Shown here piece by piece: positions 14,049 through 17,391 of a DNA stretch of 17,391 nucleotides. The notes beneath the pieces are model-generated. The model saw only the letters and a program-made list of their open reading frames with translations, made no database searches and was not told the DNA's origin. A program made the translations under genes and the position numbers. Origin of the DNA: Lachnospiraceae bacterium (GTDB taxonomy: Bacteria > Bacillota > Clostridia > Lachnospirales > Lachnospiraceae); assembly GCA_900771195.1 (NCBI GenBank), contig CAAGMZ010000036.1, positions 1 to 17,391 of the forward strand, in the 5' to 3' direction. Position 1 is the stretch's first letter, and each line of letters begins with the position of its first letter.

Positions 14049-14759
14049 ATGGCATTACTTGAAGTAAAAGATTTACAGGTGCACTACGGCGTTATTCAGG
14101 CATTGAAGGGGATATCCTTTGATGTAAATGAAGGAGAGATAGTTGCACTCATTGGCGCCAACGGTGCCGGAAAGACCACAACGCTTCATACAATTTCGGG
14201 TATTCTTCCATCCTCAGCGGGAACCATTTCCTATGACGGGAAAGTCATAACTAAGATGCCTGCACACAAGATAGTCAATCTGGGATTATCACAGGTGCCT
14301 GAGGGAAGACGTGTTTTTGCCCAGCTTTCGGTTCTTGAAAATCTCAGGATGGGGGCTTTTGTCCGCAATGACAAGTCAGGGATTGAAAAAGACCTGAAAA
14401 ATATATATGAGCGTTTCCCGAGACTTGAGGAACGTAAAAATCAGCTTGCCGGTACGCTGTCCGGAGGTGAGCAGCAGATGCTTGCGATGGGGCGTGCGCT
14501 TATGGCGAAACCGAAGATTATACTTATGGATGAGCCTTCAATGGGTCTTTCACCCATATATGTTTCTGAAATTTTTGATATAATAAAGTCCATCAACGAG
14601 GCCGGAACCACAGTTCTTCTCGTGGAACAGAATGCCAAGAAAGCACTTTCCATAGCTAATCGTGCTTATGTTCTTGAAACAGGAAAAATAGTACTTTCCG
14701 GAGACGCCAAGGACCTTATGAATAATGATACAGTGAGAAAAGCTTATCTTGGTGAGTAA
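14049..14759 (+). CDS. livF: Branched-chain amino acid ABC transporter ATPase LivF
   Basis: LivF is the second ATPase and forms a heterodimer with LivG. The 236-residue product has Walker A GANGAGKTT (36-44), the motif VPEGRRVF typical of LivF, the canonical signature LSGGEQQMLAMGRAL (from about 137), and Walker B IILMDEP (D161, E162). The switch position carries glutamine (LVEQN, Q194) in place of histidine, as is usual in LivF. AGGAGGA (14036-14042) overlaps the end of livG, seven bases before the ATG. The first five residues, MALLE, are the same as in LivG. The histidine kinase gene begins four bases after the stop. Confidence 0.96.
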   Translation: MALLEVKDLQVHYGVIQALKGISFDVNEGEIVALIGANGAGKTTTLHTISGILPSSAGTISYDGKVITKMPAHKIVNLGLSQVPEGRRVFAQLSVLENLRMGAFVRNDKSGIEKDLKNIYERFPRLEERKNQLAGTLSGGEQQMLAMGRALMAKPKIILMDEPSMGLSPIYVSEIFDIIKSINEAGTTVLLVEQNAKKALSIANRAYVLETGKIVLSGDAKDLMNNDTVRKAYLGE

Positions 14760-14763
14760 GATT

Positions 14764-16233
14764 ATGAAGGGACATTCTCTTAAAATTAAACTTACAATTA
14801 TAATGGCAGCTTTAGTGACTTCAGTCGTGGCATTGATATGTATTCTCAATGCCACGCTTTTTGAACGTTACTATATGAACGAACGAATCAATGAACTGAA
14901 AAGTTCATATGACAGTCTTAAAAGTACGATTACCTCAAAAAGCGAGGATGATGTACTTTCTGAAATCCAGAGTATCAATGCCCGCCATAATATCAGCGTG
15001 TTCGTTGTGGACAGCAGATGGCAGGTGGCATACAGTTCCCAGAACAGTAACGAGGACGCGGTTAAGTGGTTCAAAAATGTACTGTTTAACAGCTCAATCA
15101 AGAAAAAAATAATAGAGAACAGCAGTGACTATATGTTGGTGAGAAGCCATGATTCAGTGACAAACATGTCTTTTCTGGAAATGTATGGGGTGCTTTCCGA
15201 CGGAACACAGATAATCATGCAGATTACAATTGACAGCATTAAGGAAAATGTCAATGCCTTTAACAGGTTTGTCATAATTGTGGGAGCAGCAATACTTGTG
15301 GTGAGCATGGTGGTGGTATATGCGGTTGCTTCCGGTTTTACAAAGCCTGTAAAAAAACTGTCGCAGATTGCAGAGCAGATGTCGGAAATGAATTTTGACA
15401 TAAAGTATCAGGGAGAGGACAAAAGCGAAATCGGACTCCTCGGACACAGTATGAATATTATGTCGGACAAGCTTGAAGAAAATATCTCTGAGCTTAAGAA
15501 GGCTAATATTGAATTGAAACGTGACATTGAGATTAAGACTAAAAATGAGGAGATGCGCCGGGAATTTTTGTCAAATGTTTCCCATGAATTAAAAACTCCT
15601 ATTGCACTTATCCAGGGTTATGCCGAGGGATTGAAGGAGGGAGTCAGTGATGATGAGGAAAGCAGGGAGTTTTACTGCGATGTCATAATGGATGAAGCCG
15701 CCAAGATGAACTCGATGGTCAAAAAGCTTTTAACACTTAACCAGATAGAATTTGGAAATAATGAAGAAAATATTGAGAGATTCAATATTACGGAACTGAT
15801 AAACTCAATAGTCAGAAACAGCAGCATTATACTTGAACAAAAGGGGATAAAGGTTGTTTTTGACCCGGAGACGCCCCATATGGTATGGGCAGATAATGTG
15901 CAGCTTGAAGAGGTGGTCACAAATTATTTTACAAATGCGATAAATCACTGTGACTATGACAAAATAATCAAAATAAGCATAGCACAGTCTGATGACAATG
16001 AAAAAGCTGTCAGAATAAGTGTATTTAACACCGGTGACCAAATCCCTGATGAGGACATTGACAGAATCTGGGAGAAATTCTACAAGGTCGATAAAGCAAG
16101 AACAAGGGAATACGGAGGCAACGGAATAGGATTGTCAATTGTCAAGGCCATACTTGACAGAACCGGGCAGAAATACGGAGTGATGAACTGTGACGGAGGG
16201 GTGCAGTTCTGGTTCGACGTGGATGCCGGATAG
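14764..16233 (+). CDS. Membrane sensor histidine kinase with HAMP domain
   Basis: This 489-residue protein is a two-component sensor kinase. In order it shows a membrane segment (about 7-29), an extracytoplasmic region of about 135 residues, a second membrane segment (about 168-190), a HAMP linker (GFTKPVKKLSQIAEQMSE), a HisKA dimerisation domain with FLSNVSHELKTPIALIQGY (phosphoacceptor H274), and a HATPase domain with NYFTNAINHC as the N box and GGNGIGLSIVKAI as the G box. In-frame TTG (14749) and GTG (14752) codons lie upstream, but the ATG at 14764 is preferred, with GGTGAG (14751-14756) seven bases before it. Four bases separate it from the livF stop, so it is probably expressed as a sixth cistron of the liv operon. 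The likely partner is the regulator at 9137-9811. The signal it senses is unknown. Confidence 0.94.
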   Translation: MKGHSLKIKLTIIMAALVTSVVALICILNATLFERYYMNERINELKSSYDSLKSTITSKSEDDVLSEIQSINARHNISVFVVDSRWQVAYSSQNSNEDAVKWFKNVLFNSSIKKKIIENSSDYMLVRSHDSVTNMSFLEMYGVLSDGTQIIMQITIDSIKENVNAFNRFVIIVGAAILVVSMVVVYAVASGFTKPVKKLSQIAEQMSEMNFDIKYQGEDKSEIGLLGHSMNIMSDKLEENISELKKANIELKRDIEIKTKNEEMRREFLSNVSHELKTPIALIQGYAEGLKEGVSDDEESREFYCDVIMDEAAKMNSMVKKLLTLNQIEFGNNEENIERFNITELINSIVRNSSIILEQKGIKVVFDPETPHMVWADNVQLEEVVTNYFTNAINHCDYDKIIKISIAQSDDNEKAVRISVFNTGDQIPDEDIDRIWEKFYKVDKARTREYGGNGIGLSIVKAILDRTGQKYGVMNCDGGVQFWFDVDAG

Positions 16234-16234
16234 G

Positions 16235-16263
16235 TTGACTTGAATACGGCAATGTTGTATAAT
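16235..16263 (+). promoter_or_regulatory. Promoter of the lipoprotein gene
   Basis: TTGACT (16235-16240) and a perfect TATAAT (16258-16263) are spaced by 17 bases directly after the kinase stop codon. The expected start near 16270 leaves a leader of about 65 bases. Confidence 0.8.
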
Positions 16264-16334
16264 TGGCAACAGATAAGGTACTTTTGAGCCTGATACATCC
16301 GTATGGAATAATCGGCATATTTCGGAGGTGCGTC

Positions 16335-17027
16335 TTGAAGAAAAAAATACTGGGCGTGGTGATATTGTCTGCTGTTGTTTTATGTACAGGCTGTGCCAAA
16401 ATGCCGGATTTGACGACAGAGCAGAATAATGTGGTGGCGGAGTATGCAGCCAATGTTCTTGTGAACAGAAGTTATTCGTATAGCGCAAGGTATGTGGATG
16501 ACCTGGAACCGCTTACCGAGCCGGAAACGGAGGAAGAAACGGAATCCGAGACGGAGAAACCGGCGATAGTTCCTGTTGAGGAATCAACGGCGGAAACCGA
16601 TGCTTCCGATGTTAAGTTCAATATTGCCAAGGATATGGGACTTGATTCGGTGGAAGTTTCATATGAAAAGTACAAGATAGTTGATGAATATCCGGATGAC
16701 CCGGATGCATTGTTTTCATTTAAGCCGCAGGAGGGCTGTCAGTTCCTTGTGGCATTTCTGAATATATATAATCCTTCCGGTGAAAAGGTTACACTTAATA
16801 ACACTGAGAAAGATAATATTGTAAGGATTACGATTAATAACAAACGGTGCAATAATTATGCCAATCTTCTGACCAATGACATAACAAGGCTTGACAATGT
16901 AACGATAGAGCCCGGCTCATATTTCGAAAGCGTTGTGGTGTTCATGGTTGATAAGGATATATTGGAAAGCATGAGTGAGTTTGAACTTTCGATAAGCAAT
17001 GGTGAGAGTATTGTAATCAAAAAATGA
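16335..17027 (+). CDS. Predicted lipoprotein of unknown function
   Basis: The 230-residue precursor has a lipoprotein signal peptide: a basic start (KKK), a hydrophobic core (ILGVVILSAVVL) and the lipobox CTGC with C20. After about 40 residues comes a low-complexity glutamate and threonine-rich linker (EPETEEETESETE), probably a flexible extracellular stalk, and then a domain of about 110 residues with alternating beta-strand-like segments (FLVAFLNIYNPSGEKVTL, NIVRITINNKRC, YFESVVVFMV, FELSIS). This resembles the immunoglobulin-like fold of DUF4352-type domains, but I cannot assign a family. The TTG at 16335 is chosen because GGAGG (16324-16328) lies six bases upstream and because it opens a proper signal peptide; a longer open frame from 16263 would put 24 extra residues before it. 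It has its own promoter and terminator. Confidence 0.78.
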   Translation: MKKKILGVVILSAVVLCTGCAKMPDLTTEQNNVVAEYAANVLVNRSYSYSARYVDDLEPLTEPETEEETESETEKPAIVPVEESTAETDASDVKFNIAKDMGLDSVEVSYEKYKIVDEYPDDPDALFSFKPQEGCQFLVAFLNIYNPSGEKVTLNNTEKDNIVRITINNKRCNNYANLLTNDITRLDNVTIEPGSYFESVVVFMVDKDILESMSEFELSISNGESIVIKK

Positions 17028-17042
17028 AACGAGACTGTCGGG

Positions 17043-17090
17043 TAAGTGCCTGAAGGCGGACAAGATAACGCTGCAGGCACTTATTTTATT
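17043..17090 (+). terminator. Terminator after the lipoprotein gene
   Basis: TAAGTGCCTG (17043-17052) and CAGGCACTTA (17074-17083) form a perfect 10-bp stem with a 21-base loop, followed by TTTTATT. The loop is long, but the position just after the stop codon and before a new promoter supports termination. Confidence 0.7.
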
Positions 17091-17098
17091 GCCATTTT

Positions 17099-17132
17099 AA
17101 AAAAGACGAAAAAAGATAAAAAAGATAAAAAA
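17099..17132 (+). promoter_or_regulatory. Phased A6 tracts, probable UP element
   Basis: Four runs of six A residues begin at 17099, 17109, 17118 and 17127, at intervals of 10, 9 and 9 bases, ending just upstream of the first -35 box at 17137. Such tracts bend DNA and bind the polymerase alpha subunit at ribosomal promoters. Confidence 0.6.
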
Positions 17133-17136
17133 GTAG

Positions 17137-17165
17137 TTGACTTTCAAATATCAGGGTGTTATTAT
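17137..17165 (+). promoter_or_regulatory. Promoter P1 of a probable rRNA operon
   Basis: TTGACT (17137-17142) and TATTAT (17160-17165) are spaced by 17 bases, directly downstream of the phased A tracts. Confidence 0.7.
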
Positions 17166-17192
17166 ACTCCTTGCCGACAAAAATCGGACTGA

Positions 17193-17235
17193 GTCAACAA
17201 GAAGTTTTTTAAAATAAATTAAAAAACTTGTTGAC
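17193..17235. repeat. Inverted repeat covering the P2 -35 box
   Basis: GTCAACAAG (17193-17201) plus TTTTTTAA (17205-17212) pair with TTAAAAAACTTGTTGAC (17219-17235), leaving a three-base bulge (17202-17204) and a six-base loop. The right arm contains TTGAC of the P2 -35. Confidence 0.7.
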
Positions 17236-17259
17236 AAAGGAAGACTGATGTTGTATTAT
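17231..17259 (+). promoter_or_regulatory. Promoter P2 of a probable rRNA operon
   Basis: A perfect TTGACA (17231-17236) and TATTAT (17254-17259) are spaced by 17 bases. The -10 box is identical to that of P1, 94 bases upstream. Confidence 0.8.
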
Positions 17260-17265
17260 GAATAA

Positions 17266-17391
17266 GCTGTCGCTGAGAAATGCAGCAGCAAAGCGAAAAG
17301 AACCTTGATAATCAAACAGTGAAACAACCCTGAAAATTTCTTTAAATTTTCAACATTCAGTGAGGTCCGAGAGGACAGCACAAAACGAAGC
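17266..17391 (+). other. Untranslated leader, probably of a 16S rRNA operon that begins outside the window
   Basis: No coding frame is visible downstream of P2. The leader has short hairpins (GAAAATTT/AAATTTTC at about 17333-17352 and GTCC-GAGA-GGAC near 17366) and contains AACCTTGATAATCAAACAGTG and CAACCCTGAAAATT, strings of the kind I associate with pre-rRNA leaders in Lachnospiraceae. Tandem strong promoters with A tracts also suggest an rRNA operon. The mature 16S sequence is not reached. Confidence 0.5.

Overview
The window looks like a chromosomal segment of a low-to-mid GC Gram-positive anaerobe of the class Clostridia, most likely family Lachnospiraceae. The evidence is the secG-rnr-smpB-ssrA cluster, strong AAGGAGG-type ribosome binding sites, consensus TTGACA/TATAAT promoters, a lipoprotein-type branched-chain amino acid binding protein, and an Rpn-family protein of the type common in that family. 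The genus cannot be fixed by eye. Every convincing gene is on the + strand.

Layout. Positions 64-1044 hold an Rpn/PD-(D/E)XK nuclease-like protein with a 13-unit 12-bp coding repeat at its C terminus. Positions 1181-1555 hold an AcpS-like phosphopantetheinyl transferase that lacks the usual catalytic glutamate. Next come secG (GTG start), a terminator, rnr (probably TTG start), smpB and the tmRNA gene ssrA (tag peptide AEDNLAIAA), which form the protein export, RNA decay and ribosome rescue cluster. Just downstream of ssrA lies an AT-rich accessory patch of about 1 kb with a HicA-HicB toxin-antitoxin pair. Its promoter carries a palindromic operator and ATTGTGTA half-sites spaced by multiples of 11 bp. 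A regulator that joins an AraC-type DNA-binding domain to an apparently intact GGDEF domain follows, closed by a strong terminator.

The second half starts with truA, a YhhN-type membrane protein and a membrane-anchored coiled-coil protein of unknown function. A PhoB-type response regulator with its own promoter follows. Then comes a complete branched-chain amino acid ABC transporter operon: livK (lipoprotein receptor), livH and livM (permeases), livG and livF (ATPases), with a terminator-like hairpin between livK and livH. Four bases after livF begins a HAMP-containing sensor histidine kinase, so the only response regulator and the only kinase in the window flank the transporter. A small lipoprotein gene with a strong promoter and a TTG start is followed by a terminator.

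The last 300 bases carry phased A6 tracts, two tandem strong promoters with identical TATTAT -10 boxes, an inverted repeat covering the second -35, and an untranslated leader. I read this as the promoter region of a ribosomal RNA operon whose 16S gene would begin just outside the window.

Most of the window is core genome. The parts deserving most attention are the AraC-GGDEF fusion, the phased HicAB operator array, the response regulator / liv / kinase arrangement, the divergent AcpS, the tmRNA -10 box inside the smpB stop codon, and the architecture of the terminal promoter region.
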